The notes under the pieces: model-generated
The model's input: the letters and a program-made list of their open reading frames with translations, nothing else
The model's database searches: none
Told to the model about the DNA's origin: nothing
In this document: positions 35,330-47,787 of the stretch, in pieces
Layout: each line of letters opens with the position of its first letter
Numbering within the stretch: the stretch's first letter is position 1
Translations under genes and position numbers: made by a program
Source: Sapria himalayana
Lineage: Eukaryota > Streptophyta > Magnoliopsida > Malpighiales > Rafflesiaceae
Assembly (NCBI GenBank): GCA_029783825.1
Contig: JAREIK010000343.1
Location: 3,909,794-3,973,793, forward strand
Length of the DNA stretch: 64,000 nucleotides
Direction: 5' to 3'

Positions 35330-38300
35330 GTAGGTACAAAAATAAAAATGATATATATGAAAATGCACAATAAGTACGTAGATGCCTTGATGGTGATATG
35401 AGAGAGATCAACGGAGCATGGATATAGTGAGAGTCAGAATTATAATAAATCAAAATCTAGAAGTAAGAAAAATATTAAATACTACTATTATGACATGAAA
35501 GTATTAATGATGATGAGTTATATTTTATATAGTAAGGTAACACTGATAGTTGAAAGTAGAAAGTAGTTTGGTGATGTATGGTTGCTAGACTTAGGAGTAT
35601 CGTGTCATTTGATATCTGGGAGAGATTGGTTTCACAATTATGAACCAATCTCATGAAGGTATATGCAAATGGGAGATGATCATTCTTTGAAGATTTTTAG
35701 TATTGGTACTATTAAAATAAATATGTTTGATAGTATGATTCGTACTATTCAAAAGGTACGACATGTGATGGACTTGAAAAAAAACCTATTGTCTTTGGGA
35801 TAAATAGATAGTCTTAGATATAAAACTCTTATTGAGAATGAGATTGTAAAGATTATGAGAGATGTGTAGTGGTAATGAAGGGAGAAAAGATCACGACAAA
35901 TTTTTTTATTCTTAAAGGAGAAATAGTATAGAAAGCTGATGCATGTGTTACATCAATTTGTAAAGAAAAAGAATCAATGATGAAATGGAATCTCAAACTA
36001 GGTCACATGTTGAACAAGATTTAAAGATTCTCTCTAACAAAAGGCTACTTTTGAGGCTCAAATTAGTAAATTTATCTTTTTGTAAGCATTATGTTACAAG
36101 TAAGCATAATAGATTCACATTTAGCAGATCAATTGTAAGAAGTAAAAATACTCTAAACTTGATACATTTTGATGTATAGGAATCAATTGAAATATTTAAG
36201 GAGGAGCAAAATATTTTGTATTCTTCATTGATAATTACTCAATAAGATATTGGGTGTATCCAATCAAGAAGAAGTCAGATATATTTCTAATTTTTAAATA
36301 TTTCAAAGCACGGGTGGAACTTGAATATTGGAAAATGATTAAATATTTGTGGATATATAATAAAAGAGAGTATATAAATGATGAATTTCTTACTCTTTGT
36401 AAGCAAGAAGGTATTGAATAGTAGTACACGGTCACTTACACATCACAACAAAATAGAGTAGCAGAATGGTTGAACAGGAACTCTTGCAAAATAGATGAGA
36501 GCAATGTTGAAGACTACAAGACTATCCAACTCTTTTTGGGCGGAAGTGACTAGAACTACATATTATGTGATAAATCAATTGCCATCAATTGTGATTGATT
36601 TGAAAACATTAATTGAGATCTGGAAGGGTAAGCTAGTTGATTACACTACTTTATACTTTTTTGGATATCATGCATATGTGATATACAATACCCAAGAAAG
36701 AATAAAGTTGGATCCAAATTTCAGAAAATATATATTCTTAGGATATGCTGAAAGAGTAAATGGGTATCGCCTGTGGGGAGTCCACTACCAACAAGGTAAT
36801 ATTAATAGAGGTGTAATTTTTATAAAAAATCAAAAAAATAATAATAATAGCACATTAAAAGAAATTTCAGCAGCTACCACTATGCAAGTAGAAAATAATC
36901 AGAGACAAGATACTCAAATATCAATTGAGGAAAAACCAGAGCACGGAGCACAAGAGTGAGTAGAGTCTACGGCTCTAAAAGTTAGTCGATCAACCCATCG
37001 TAATCTTGACACTTATAATATGTTATGAAGAGTAATATTGCATATTTTCTTCTAACAGGAAATGGAGAACCTTTAACATTTCAAAAAGCTTCAAATAGTT
37101 CAGATGCATCTCTATGGATGACATCGAAGGAGGAAGAAATTACAACTCTACACAAGAATAAGACTTGGAAGCTAGTACCGTTACCACTTGGAAGAAAAAT
37201 TATTGGTAACAAATGCGTTTACAAGATAAAGCCAAGCAGTAATAATCAAGTAGAAGAGTATCATGCAAGATTTATGGTAATGAGATATGCTAAGAAAGAA
37301 AACATTGACTTCAATGAGATTTTTTTCTCCGGTGGTTCCTTTTACAATAATCATAGTAGTAATGACTCTATGTGCTACATTTGATTTATATTTGAAGTAG
37401 CTGGATGTTAAAACTACTTTTATTCATGGATAAATTGAAAAAGTAATTTATATGTTTCAGTTAGAAGGATTTGTTGAAACTAGTAAAGAAAACTTGGTTT
37501 GTAAGTTGAACAAATCTATATATGGTCTAAAATAAGCATTGAAATGTTAGTATACGAGATTTGATTTTTTTCATCATTAACTTTGGGTATAATAGACTCA
37601 GTTCAGATCATTGTACATACTACAAAAAGTTTGAGGAAAAAGATTTTATCATTTTATTATTGTATGTGAATGATATGTCAATAGCAGGCACAAACAAATG
37701 TTGAATCCAAGAATTGAATGCATAATTAACTAGTATGTTTGATATAAAGGACTTGGAACTAGCAAATAAGATTCTAGGGATGCAGATTTATTGAATTAGA
37801 AATAATATGAATATTTAGCTTTCTCAACAAAATTATTTTAACAAGATCTTGCAGCACTTCAACATGCAAGGTAGTATGTAAACTAGTTTCTACCCCTCTT
37901 CTTATTAATTTCAAATTATCCTCAAGTATGTATTCAAACTCTAAAGAAGAGAGGAGAAAGATATCTTGAGTACCATATGCTTCAACAAGTGGTAATTTAA
38001 TGTTTACAATAGTTTGTACAAGATCAGATATTACACAAGCAGTGAGAGTGGTTAGTCGATTCATAACAAATCCTAACATAGAACATTAGAGTACTGTAAA
38101 AAGGATTGTCAGATATCTAAAAAGAATCTCAAATGCTCCATTATGTTATAGATGTTCAAACCTTATTATCAGAGGCTATGTTGATGCATACTATTCTGAA
38201 AATAGTGATAATAGCAAGTCTACCACAAGTTATATTTTTACTCTTGCTAGAGGAGATGTAAGTTGGATTTTAAAGTTATAATCTATTGTATATACTTCTA

Positions 38301-38730
38301 CAATAGAAGCATAATATTTTGCAGCTAGGCAAACTAGTAAAGAGGCAATCTAGTTGTAGATTCTATTAGAAGAGCTTGGACCCAAAAAAATAAAGATACA
38401 TTATTTTTTGATAATCAAAATATTTTATACTTAGCAAGAAATCTAATATTTCACTCAAAGTTAAAATACATGAGAGTACAATATTATTCTGTATTAAAGA
38501 AAATTAAAGAATGAAGTGTAGATATGAAAAAGATTCATATTGATAAAAACATAGTAAATATTTTGACCAAATCAATCAACACTGACATGTTTCAATAGTG
38601 AAGAACTTCATGTGGCTTAGCAAGAATAGAAGCAAACATCGACAATTGAGAAAAGTAATTTTCAAGTGGAAGAATATTGTATAAGAGTTAGGTAAAACTC
38701 ACCTAGCCCACATTGGAAATCCCTTTGGGA
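35330..38730 (+). mobile_element. Truncated, decayed copia element (copia-3)
   Basis: Plus-strand remnants in copia order: Gag tail with a decayed zinc knuckle (about 35430-35520, NIKYYYYDMK); protease block WLLDLGVSCHLISG (35587-35630), with the catalytic DSG read as DLG; integrase pieces (36110-36480) and NSFWAEVTRTTYYVINQLPS (36520-36600); RT (37030-37700) with NKTWKLVPLP and LLYVNDMS; RNase H (38160-38600) with SKSTTSYIF. There are many stops. The 5' LTR and most of Gag are missing. The 3' LTR starts at 38678. Confidence 0.85.
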
Positions 38731-38738
38731 TTTCAAGA
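38678..38738 (+). repeat. Start of copia-3 3' LTR, split by the hAT element
   Basis: TGTATAAGAGTTAGG follows GTGGAAGAAT, a decayed polypurine tract. After 61 bp it meets the hAT left end. The LTR probably resumes at 42233, but its far end is not clear. Confidence 0.6.
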
Positions 38739-39379
38739 TAGAGGTGTCAAATGGGCTAGGGGGCCGTACCGGATCGGGCGATGTTTAGGTCACCCAACTA
38801 GGCCACTATGCCGTGTTGGGTCGTCCCTGGACAGGCTAGTTCTAGCCCATCCAAGCTGGGTTTGGGGCTTGGTTTGGCCATTTGGGCCTAGTTCGGGCCA
38901 TTTAGAAAATAGTAAATCCGGAATATTAAAAATTATTAAAAAAATTATAATATAATTATTTATTACTTAAATTGTTTATATTTAATTGTTTAATTAAAAT
39001 AAATATAAAAATATTGATTTTTTTATTTATTAAATTAAATATAAACATTAAGTATATTATAATAAACAACTACAATTTTAAAACTTATAGTGTCTGAATT
39101 AATAAAATTAATTATTAATACAAACCAATACAATGCAAATCACAAAAAACATAAATAATGATTTAAGAATCAAGCCTCAAATTAATATGACAAAAAAAAA
39201 ATAAACAAACACAATATTAATCTAAAAAAGATAAATGAAAATAAAAAAATATCATCCGTAGATAGCATTACAGTATATGATCAATGATGATATAAGATAG
39301 GTATCAATCTATCAATCCGTCAATCATCATCAGTCATCAATCCTCATCAATATCACATAAATTATCATCAGTAGCCAAC

Positions 39380-41170
39380 TGATTCAATTTTGCTGCAGTT
39401 CCAGTACTATCCTAGATGCCCAAGCTTGAATCCTCTCAATCTTTCATTCATGGTATTGCCTCAACAATATTTAGCCATAATCTAGATTTCCTAACCAAAA
39501 TCACATTAACTGAAGCAGAAAAAATAGATTCTGATGCTATACTCGACATCAAAGGAGTCAATAGATCCTATGTCATGTTAGATTCCATGAGATAGGTGGA
39601 CTCATGATTTCCACCACTATAAAATATCAAGATTCTTATAATCAGAATGTGATAGGATTGAAATAGTAAATGATATCTAAGTACTAAGACAGCTCGCTCC
39701 TATTTGACAGTCCACCTCGTCGTTTTACCCTCGCTACCTAAATAAAAGTTATCATCTCTGAATATGGTATCCATGTCCGTACTCGGAACCTCACTACTAC
39801 TACCAGCATACCTAGTATCATAGTATGTAAAGAGCTCAGTCAATTTCTCGTAAATAAACCCTTCAGGTTGTTCTTCCTATTCATGCATGAGGATATGTAT
39901 GTCAAAATATTTTTAACCCCTTCCACCTTAACCCTAGGGTCCGAGTAGGCTGCCAGGTAATAAAAAGATGGAATAGTGGACTAGTACTTTAAGTTTTTGA
40001 TTTTCATCTTTACAACCATATCGTTAAGTGTCGAGTCATCTCGAAACTTCTTAAACATATTACTAATGTTGCACATGCACCTGAGTGTAATATAAGTTGT
40101 GAGAGTATAAACTGACTACACATGTTCGTCGTGTCTTAAAAAATATTCAAATTTTTCATAAATAAAATTCATATAGCTTAGTTAGTATTGTCAATAATAA
40201 GTTCGTCACTCATACTATAAACATAGTCGGATATCACGTGTTCATATCCAACACATGACTCCAACATAAGGTATGTGTAATATCAATGATGTCTCACATC
40301 CAATTGGAATTTCTTTTTCTTTAAACCCATCGACAAATAGAGATTACCAAACTCTTATTATTTGTGAAGCATGTGAAGAAATTTTAGAGAGTTACATGGG
40401 TTTACTAAAGTGGGAAAAACAAACTTCAATCATGCTTGTACTATCAGATTAATGACGTGATACATGCATCTGATGTGAAAAATCTCTCTTAATAGTTAAT
40501 CTATAATACTCCTAACAAACATGTTAATTTATACTCTATTATTAGATACATTATTAAATGTGATACTAAATATTTTATTTTCAACTTTATATTCTTTAAA
40601 ATTTTCATCATGCACTCAAAAATGACCGGGTCATCATAAGGATAGAGAATCTCTAAAAAGCCTAATATATTTTTATTTAGTGTCCATTTAGATTCTACAT
40701 AGTGGGCGGTGAGATATGTAGAAGATGTATCATTGTGACTCATAGATATATCGGACGTCACGGTCACCACTCCACTATAATCCCTAAATTCATTAATTAT
40801 TATTTCTTTTTCTAAATATAATATTTTAGTATGTTATTCCTAGATATGGACCTAGGAATCCTATGATATGCAGGCTGAAAATAAGTTTGCATGATACTGA
40901 CTACCTTAAATCTTCTGAAAACCTAATCGGAAGACCCATCGTGATAATCAGTTTGGTCATATTTTTTTTCTCTAACTCGTTGTAGTATATGAAGGGGATC
41001 AACATTAAGGCTGGACTGGATCCAGCCTCAAAGAACTCATTATTGAATTGAGTTTGCCTATGATCTAATGTGTCATGTTTTTTGATGCATAGTTCAGCTT
41101 GCATATTAAGGTGCTTAGTCTCACACGAACTCTTATAGTTTAAAATTTTTTTATAATATTTACACTATGT
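39380..41170 (-). pseudogene. hAT transposase remnant
   Basis: Minus-strand order fits a BED-finger hAT transposase. A decayed BED finger near 41160-41100 (CKYYKKILNYKSSCETKHL, second Cys lost) is followed by MTKLIITMGLPIRFSEDLR (about 40960-40900) and VTSDISMSHNDTSSTYLTAH with YVESKWTLNKNILGF (40770-40680), the conserved catalytic-region block. YYLAAYSDPRVKVEGVKNI lies near 39950, and weak C-terminal dimerisation-like text runs to about 39400. Stops and frameshifts make it inactive. Confidence 0.8.
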
Positions 41171-41672
41171 CGATTCTTATTTGGCACCCTTAACATTTTT
41201 TATATTATATTATATAAAAGTAAGTCTAAATTATTGATTTTCTTCTTTTTTTTTTTTTGTTTTTTAGAAGGTTCAGCTAAAGTTTCAACTACATAAAACC
41301 TTTCCGTAAGATTTTTGTTATCTAAATTACAATTAATTTTGTTCTTATAATTTAAATTACTATTTGACATTTTTATTTTTTATCTTTTTAATTATATTGT
41401 ATTATATAATGTATTTTCATTAATAAATATAAATAAATAAAAATAAAGAAGAAGATAGGAGAAAAATATTTTAAAACTTAAAAACTAAAAAATAAAAAAA
41501 CATACCCATAATCGTAATGCAAAAAGTATAAATTTTGTCTTTTGATGTATGCACCATGCATGTACCACAATCTATAGCACACCCGAGTCTCGAAAGCCAA
41601 AAGCAAGAGATTGAGAGAGTAAAAGTATGAAATATAAAGATATCAATGTTTTAAAAACATAAATATTTGGAT

Positions 41673-41687
41673 GGGGGGGGGGGGGGG
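41673..41687. repeat. Run of 15 G
   Basis: An uninterrupted G15 inside the hAT element, in AT-rich surroundings. It could form a quadruplex and is a likely assembly or length-variable site. Confidence 0.9.
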
Positions 41688-42232
41688 TGTTATAAAAAGG
41701 TTTTTTAAAAATTAATTTAATTTTTTTTTAAATTCATATAAAATTTATAGGCCCATTAGATTCTGCTTAATAGCTATTGAGGACAAAATCCAATGGCTGA
41801 GATTTTAAATTTTTATTTATTTATTTTTGGACCATTGGGTTGGTTCGACCGTCGAACCAATCCAAATGGTCGTTGGTTCCGAAAGCATTGGCTTCTAGTC
41901 TAGAAATATTGGGCTAGGGTTTGGGGGTTGGGTAAAAAAGACCATGGGTCAGGTCGATCAGGTTACGAGACCGATGGAATTTTAGATCCATCGAGCTCGG
42001 GGTCGAGCTTCAGGGTGGGCAGGGCCATGGCACAGTTCAAGTCGTGCCGAATTAGCGTGCCCACTGGCCCTCGTGTCGGGACGTGCTTGGCTTGGCATGT
42101 GGCCCGATAGACCTAGACACGGCAAGGCATGGCACGGACATGGATCTTGACCGTGTCGTGCTGAGCAGGCACGACCAAGTTGGGCTGTGCTTCGGGCTGG
42201 ACTCTGGCCACCCTGTCCGATTGACATCTCTA

Positions 42233-42429
42233 TTTCTAGATTTTTTGTGTATATATATTGTCGAATGAATTTTATATTTTTAAATTATTATGAATTTTAT
42301 TTTATAATAGTTTTCAAAATACTAAAACATAATTTGCCCTAAGATTCTAGTTTGATGCTTTAAGATAAACTTTAAATTAAATTTATTGAAACAACATAAC
42401 TTCATAGTTAGAATTATTACATAAAATTT
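42233..42429. other. Junction DNA between hAT and MULE element 2
   Basis: From about 42330 it matches the BBX 3'-flank family (TTTAAGATAAACTTTAAATT, AACATAACTTCATAGTTA). The 100 bp before that are AT-rich and may be the rest of the copia-3 LTR. Confidence 0.6.
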
Positions 42430-43024
42430 AGGAAAGATTATGTTTGGGGTGATCTCCTAGAAATTTTTAAAAATTAGAAACTAAAATTTTAATATTTCAA
42501 GATTTTAAATAAATTTAAAATAATAACACTCGAATTAATAAAACATGAGCTACCCTCCCCCTTGCCCCTAGCACCACGAAGAAGCTCATTGGAGCTCCTC
42601 GAGCTCCATTATGGAGCTAGAAGGAGCTCGTCGAGCTCTAGGGAGCTCCACGTCGAGCTCGTTGGAGCTCGCTGGAGCTCCACGTCAAGCTTTCTAGAGC
42701 TAGACGGAGCTACTTCGTGGAGCTCGTGGAACTCTGTCGAGCTCCAAGATAGAGCTCGAGTAACTCTAGTTAGCTCCACGATGGAGCTCATGGAAAGGTG
42801 TGGGGGGAGAGGGGCGAAGGGAGAGAGTCGAGGGGTGAGCACAGACGGGCGAGGGCGAGGGGCGAGGGACGAGAGAGACTAGGAATGGTAGTTTAGGACT
42901 TACGAATTCGAGTGCCCTAATTTTTAATTTATTTATAGTTTTGTGAATTTTTTTCAAATATTAAAAATTTAGTTTCTAATTTTTAAAAATTTCTGGGGAA
43001 TCACGCCAAAAAATAATTTCCCCT
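42430..43024. mobile_element. Non-autonomous Mutator-like element 2, about 595 bp
   Basis: Terminal inverted repeats (AGGAAAGATTATGTTTGGGG left; AGGGGAAATTATTTTTTGGC right, reverse complement) continue as TTTTTAAAAATTAGAAACTAAA on both sides. The interior is dense in GAGCTC (42590-42800) with GCGAGGG repeats. It is precisely absent from the homologous flank of BBX-A (near 27857), where AAATTTTAA stands alone. That 9-mer is present in slightly changed form on both sides here. No protein is encoded. Confidence 0.82.
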
Positions 43025-43284
43025 GAATTTTAAATTTAACATCCATATCACAATATTTTATTTCCAAAAAAAAAAATCATGCAGGAGAAAGGATAAGGAA
43101 GATTATGAACCTTGAATCAATATATAGTATGTGACTATGTATTCGAATATAACAACTTGAATGTTACAGACTTGCAGCCAACATATCGAACTTTGAATTA
43201 TTGAAGGCAATTTCAAAATATTTCAGGACGGAGGCACTAGGCACTAGCGAAAAACAAAAAGATGGCAAAACAACACCTATTACG
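43025..43284 (-). other. 3' flank of BBX-B
   Basis: Matches 27870-28100 beside BBX-A (GGAGAAAGGAT, then ACGGAGGCACTAGGCACTAG, then GATGGCAAAACAACAC). It is separated from BBX-B by copia-6. Confidence 0.8.
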
Positions 43285-43511
43285 TGTTAAATAAACATTA
43301 AATGTTCATTTTTAATGTGAAGGTAAAATGTCAAGAGTCAGCAGTTACTCTTATGGGTAATAATAATTTTAAATTTTTAGTTTTATGATGACAAACTATA
43401 TCCTATAAATAAATCATTGTATTGCTTATAAAAAATAGAATCAGAATAAAAAGCTGCTTTTTAGAAATAATTCTCCTCAGTTATAGTTTACAGCAAGCAA
43501 TTTTTTTTATA
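43285..43511 (+). repeat. 5' LTR of copia-6
   Basis: TGTTAAATAAACATT...TTTTTATA. The terminal CA has decayed to TA. Confidence 0.8.
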
Positions 43512-43514
43512 AAT

Positions 43515-43526
43515 TGGTATTGGAGA
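43515..43526 (+). promoter_or_regulatory. Primer-binding site remnant, copia-6
   Basis: TGGTATTGGAGA resembles the initiator-Met site TGGTATCAGAGC with a few changes. Confidence 0.65.
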
Positions 43527-43546
43527 GATAGTGAGTATAATCAATA

Positions 43547-46500
43547 ATGTCCAGCTACCCCGATTAAAAAATGTGAACTACAAGAATTGAAGCATCCAAA
43601 TGAAAGCTCTTCTCGGTTATGTGGATTATTGAGAGGTTTCAAAATGGTTTTGAAGAACCAGAATCTACCGAAGGATAATGGCGGCTCAAAATAAAGCGTT
43701 TAAATAAACAAGATCAAAAGATAAGACGTCATTGTAAATGCTGTTCCGAGCTGTTGATGAGTCAGGTTTTGAGAAGATTGTGAATGTGAAAACTTCAAAA
43801 GAATCGTAATACATCTTGGAGACTGCGTACAAAGGAGCCGACTGAGTTAAACAAGTTCATCTTAAAACTTTTCGCAACGAGTTGGAAGGCATGAAGATGA
43901 AGGAGTCAGAAGGTGTCGATTACATCATGGGTGTTCAAACCATGGTGAATCAACTCAACCGATATGGAAAAAAGTTGTCAGATGCGCGAGTCGTGGAAAA
44001 GATTCTGAGATCGTTAACCAATAGTTTCGAGAATGTGGTATGTGCCATAGAAGAGTCAAGGGATCGAGCAACATTCACGGTCGACGAGCTTGTATGTTTC
44101 CTAATGGCACATGAATATCATAAGAAGAAGGAAGAGGAGACACTTGAGCAGACACTTCAAACCAAAGCATTGATCAATGATGGAAAGATATTCTATTCTC
44201 AATATTTTCGAGATAAATGGCATGGCTGTGGTGGTCGAGGAAATAGTCATGGTGGGAAAAGTCGAAGTCAAGAATGGTATCATGAGGAGAATGGATAATC
44301 AAACCAACAAAATTGGCGTGGAAGAGGACATGGTCGTGGAAGAGGCGGTCGATCAAATTATTCCAACTTCAAGTGCTACAAGTGTGACAAATATGGTCAC
44401 TATGCGAAGAATTGTAATTCCGATAAATATTACAATTATGGAAATGTGAGGCATTTTGCAAAAAAAATGTCGAGTTGAGAAAAAGATGGAAGAGACAACC
44501 AACCTAGCCATGAAAGATGAGGTGGAAGAAAGTTTTCTCTTAATGGCATATAACAAAGTGAACACCGACAACGACATGGTGTGGTACCTCGACACGACTG
44601 CAAGCAACCATATGTGTTGGCACAAGCATTATTTCAAAGAGAATCGAAAGGTTGACGTTGTATATGTATCGTTTGGAGATGGCTCGAAAGTTGAGGTCAA
44701 AGACCAATGTATGATTTATTATGTGCAAAAGGATGGTTTCGTTGGGTCAATCCAAGATGTGTATTACATACCAAACCTCAAGAGTAATATTTTAAGTATA
44801 GGATAACTCATGGAGAAAGGATATTCGGTTTTTATGAAAGACCGAATATTACTATTAAAAGACAAGCAAGGGCGTTCAATCGCACAAATTAAAATGAGAA
44901 GAAATTGAATGTACAAACTGAATTTGAAAAATGTACGGGAAAAATGTTTGCAAGTCAACGTATAAGACAAGGCTTCAATGTGGCATCTCCGTTTTGGTCA
45001 CCTACAACATGAATGCCTAAACAAGTTGGCAAAGAAGAACATTGTGCACGGACTACCAGACATAGAATACGAGAAAAAATTTTGTGAAGAATGTGTGCTC
45101 GGAAAGCATGCTTGAATGTCATTTCAAAAGAAGGTGGAATATCGGGCTAAGCAACCTCTCAAGTTGATTCACTCCGACATATGTGGACCAATCACCCCTG
45201 AATCTTTTAGCGGAAAAAGGTATTTCATTTCCTTTATTAATGATTTTTCACGAAAAACTTGGATTTATTTTCTGAGAAAAAATTCTGAGGCATTCGAGGT
45301 GTTCAAAAAATTCAAAATGCTGGTGGAAAAGGCAACCAGTAGATACATCAAATCTGTATAATCCGATAGAGGTGGTGAATATACTTCAATGGTTTTCATG
45401 GAGTATTGCGAAGAGCAAGACATAAGGTGATTTCTAATCGCACCATACTCTCCGCAGCAAAATGGTGTAGGCGAGAGGAAGAATCGGACCATTCTCGACA
45501 TGGTTCGGTCAATGCTCAAAAGCAAGAAAATGCTGAATGAATTTTGGGCAGAAGCCGTGCAATGTGCCATCTATGTTCAAAACCAGTGTCCACATGCAAA
45601 GTTGTATGATCAAACACCACAAGAGTCATGGAGCGAACAAAAACCGATAGTCTCTCATCTCAAAGTATTCGGCAGTTTGGCCTATGCACACGTGCCGGAT
45701 CAGCGAAGAACAAAGCTCGAAGACAAAATTAAAAGATATATTTTTATTAGTTATGATGAGAAAATAAAAAGATACAAGCCATTCGACCCGATAAGCATGA
45801 AGATTCTAGTGAGCCGTGATGTACGAGTTCATGAAGAATGTGATTAGAATAAAGCAACAGAGGATATCATCGAAGTTGGAGAATCATCAACTACTATGCC
45901 AACAACTATATAATGGAAAATTCTAAAACCATTAATGCTGAAGATGAACCGCGACACCCCAAAATACGAAGCTTGCAAGATTTGTATGATTCAACAAATG
46001 AGGTACACCTTGTATGTTTTTTGATGGATTCCGAAAATTTAAGTTCTGAACAGGCAGTGCAAGACAAGAAGCGACAAAGTACCATGGACGATGAGATTAA
46101 AGCAATAGATCGCAACAAAAAATGGGAGTTAGTAGAATTACCAAAAGGAACTCGGCCCATTGATGTCAAGTGGGTATTTAAGATAAAGATGAATGCTCAT
46201 GGAAAGATAGAATGGTATAAGGCAAGACTTGTAGCAAAGGGGTACAAGTAAAAGGCGGGAATCGAGTATGACGAGGTGTTTGCTCCCATTGCAAGAATGG
46301 AGACAATCAGATTGCTCATTTCATAAGCAGCTCAATTCAAATGGCTGATATTACAAATGGAAGTCAAGTCAGTATTTATGAATGGTGTGCTTGAAGAAAA
46401 AGTTTATATTAAACAACCACCCGGGTAAATGAAAATCAGAAAAAAAAAGGTGTTAAAATTTAAAAAGACACTTTATGGGTTAAAGCAAGCATCATGGGCG

Positions 46501-47502
46501 TGAAATACTTGTATCGATACATACTTCAAAGAGAACAGGCTCGAGCAATGTTCCTACGAACAAGCCCTTTATGTGAAGAAGAGTAGAGGTAATATATTAT
46601 TTTTTGCTCTTTATGTTGATAATCTCATTTTTATGAAGAATAATAATGAAATGATACAAAAGTTCAAGAGCAGAATGACACGGGAATTTGAGATGACAGA
46701 TTTGGGCTTGATGAAGTTTTTCCTTGGTCTGGAGGTAATACAAGGAAAGACGAGTATCTTTGTATCCCAGGACGCATATACAAATGAGATTTTGAAGAAG
46801 AACAAGATGGAGTCTTGCAATTCGGTTTCAACGCCAATGAAATTAGGCGCAAAACTCTCTAAGTTTGATGGAAGAGAACGAATCAACGCAAGCAAATATC
46901 AGAGTTTAGTGGGAAGCCTTCGCTATCTCACATGCATAAGGTCGAACCATGCATTAAGTGTCGGCATTGTAAGTCGATTCTTGGGGAAGCCAGTCTATTC
47001 GCATTAGAAGGCGTTAAAGCAAATTCTATAGTACATCAAAGAAATAATGTCACTCGGGTTATTCTATACAAATGAGACAGATTACAAGTTGGTCGGATAC
47101 TCAGGCAGTGATTGGTGCAGAGACTTGGACGATCAGAAAAGTACATCGGATTATATATTTTTTATGGGTGACACGATGTTTACCTAGCTTTCAAAGAATC
47201 AACCAATCATAATACTCTCGACATGTGAAGCTGAATATGTGGCAGCATCTTAGTGTATACGTCATGCGATATGGCTCAGAAATTTGTTGGGCAAGATGAA
47301 ACAACAACAACTCCGTGCAACTGAGATACGAGTTGACAACAAATCAGCAATTGAATTGAGTAAGAACCCGATGAATCATATGAGAAGCAAGCATATTGAC
47401 ATTCGATTTCACTTCATCCGATATCAAATGAAATACAAAAATATAGAATTAGTACATGTGGGAAGTCAGGATCAAGTCGCGGATATCGTCACCAAGTCAT
47501 AG
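43547..47502 (+). pseudogene. copia-6 gag-pol, heavily mutated
   Basis: Gag starts near 43547 (MSSYPD) with NGFEEPES near 43640. An UBN2-like section is open at 43882-44298. One zinc knuckle CYKCDKYGHYAKNC survives (about 44370) and a second has lost its first two Cys. The protease reads WYLDTTASNHMC, with the DTG glycine changed to T. Integrase (45116-45850) keeps HSDICGP, SDRGGEY and QQNGVGERKNR. RT (45906-46640) keeps VKWVFKIKM but has YVDN for YVDD. RNase H (47080-47502) keeps CEAEYVAAS and RSKHIDIRFHF. More than ten in-frame stops, mainly at former CAA, CAG, CGA or TGG codons, suggest C-to-T decay of methylated DNA. Confidence 0.88.
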
Positions 47503-47578
47503 TTGGCAAGTCGGGACAACTGTAAAAGATTGTTCAGCATAAAAGATGGCAGAAGCATTTAAGTTTATCGAAGAATTT

Positions 47579-47774
47579 TGTTAAATAAATATTAAATATT
47601 CATTTTTAATGCAGAATATGAAATATCAAGAGTTGGCAGTTACTCTTATTGGTAATTATGATTTTTAATTTTTAATTTTATGAGTATAAACTATAACATA
47701 TAAATAAATAGAATCAGAATAAAAATCATATTTTTAGAAATAATTCTTATTTGCAGCAATCAATTTTTTTTACA
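47579..47774 (+). repeat. 3' LTR of copia-6
   Basis: TGTTAAATAAATATT...TTTTTACA, ending 13 bp from the BBX-B stop codon. Confidence 0.82.
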
Positions 47775-47787
47775 ATACGCACTATCC

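Larger units (their letters stand above)
38739..42232 (-). mobile_element. hAT-superfamily DNA transposon (3494 bp), decayed
   Basis: The ends TAGAGGTGTCAAATGGGC (left) and TAGAGATGTCAATCGGAC (right, reverse complement) form the terminal inverted repeat typical of plant hAT elements. Flanking 8-mers TTTCAAGA (38731-38738) and TTTCTAGA (42233-42240) match at 7 of 8 positions, the expected hAT target duplication. Both ends are GC-rich (about 38740-38900 and 41820-42230), the middle AT-rich. A minus-strand transposase remnant lies inside. Confidence 0.88.
43285..47774 (+). mobile_element. Old Ty1/copia element (copia-6) next to BBX-B
   Basis: LTRs 43285-43511 (227 bp) and 47579-47774 (196 bp) both start TGTTAAATAAA. 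The 3' copy has lost about 22 bp around the TTGTATTGC section. A primer-binding site is at 43515-43526. The flanks TTACG (43280-43284) and ATACG (47775-47779) match at 4 of 5, a decayed 5-bp target duplication. The BBX-A flank has the unoccupied site (GTTAAGCACC near 28110). Family unrelated to copia-1/2 at LTR level. Confidence 0.9.
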
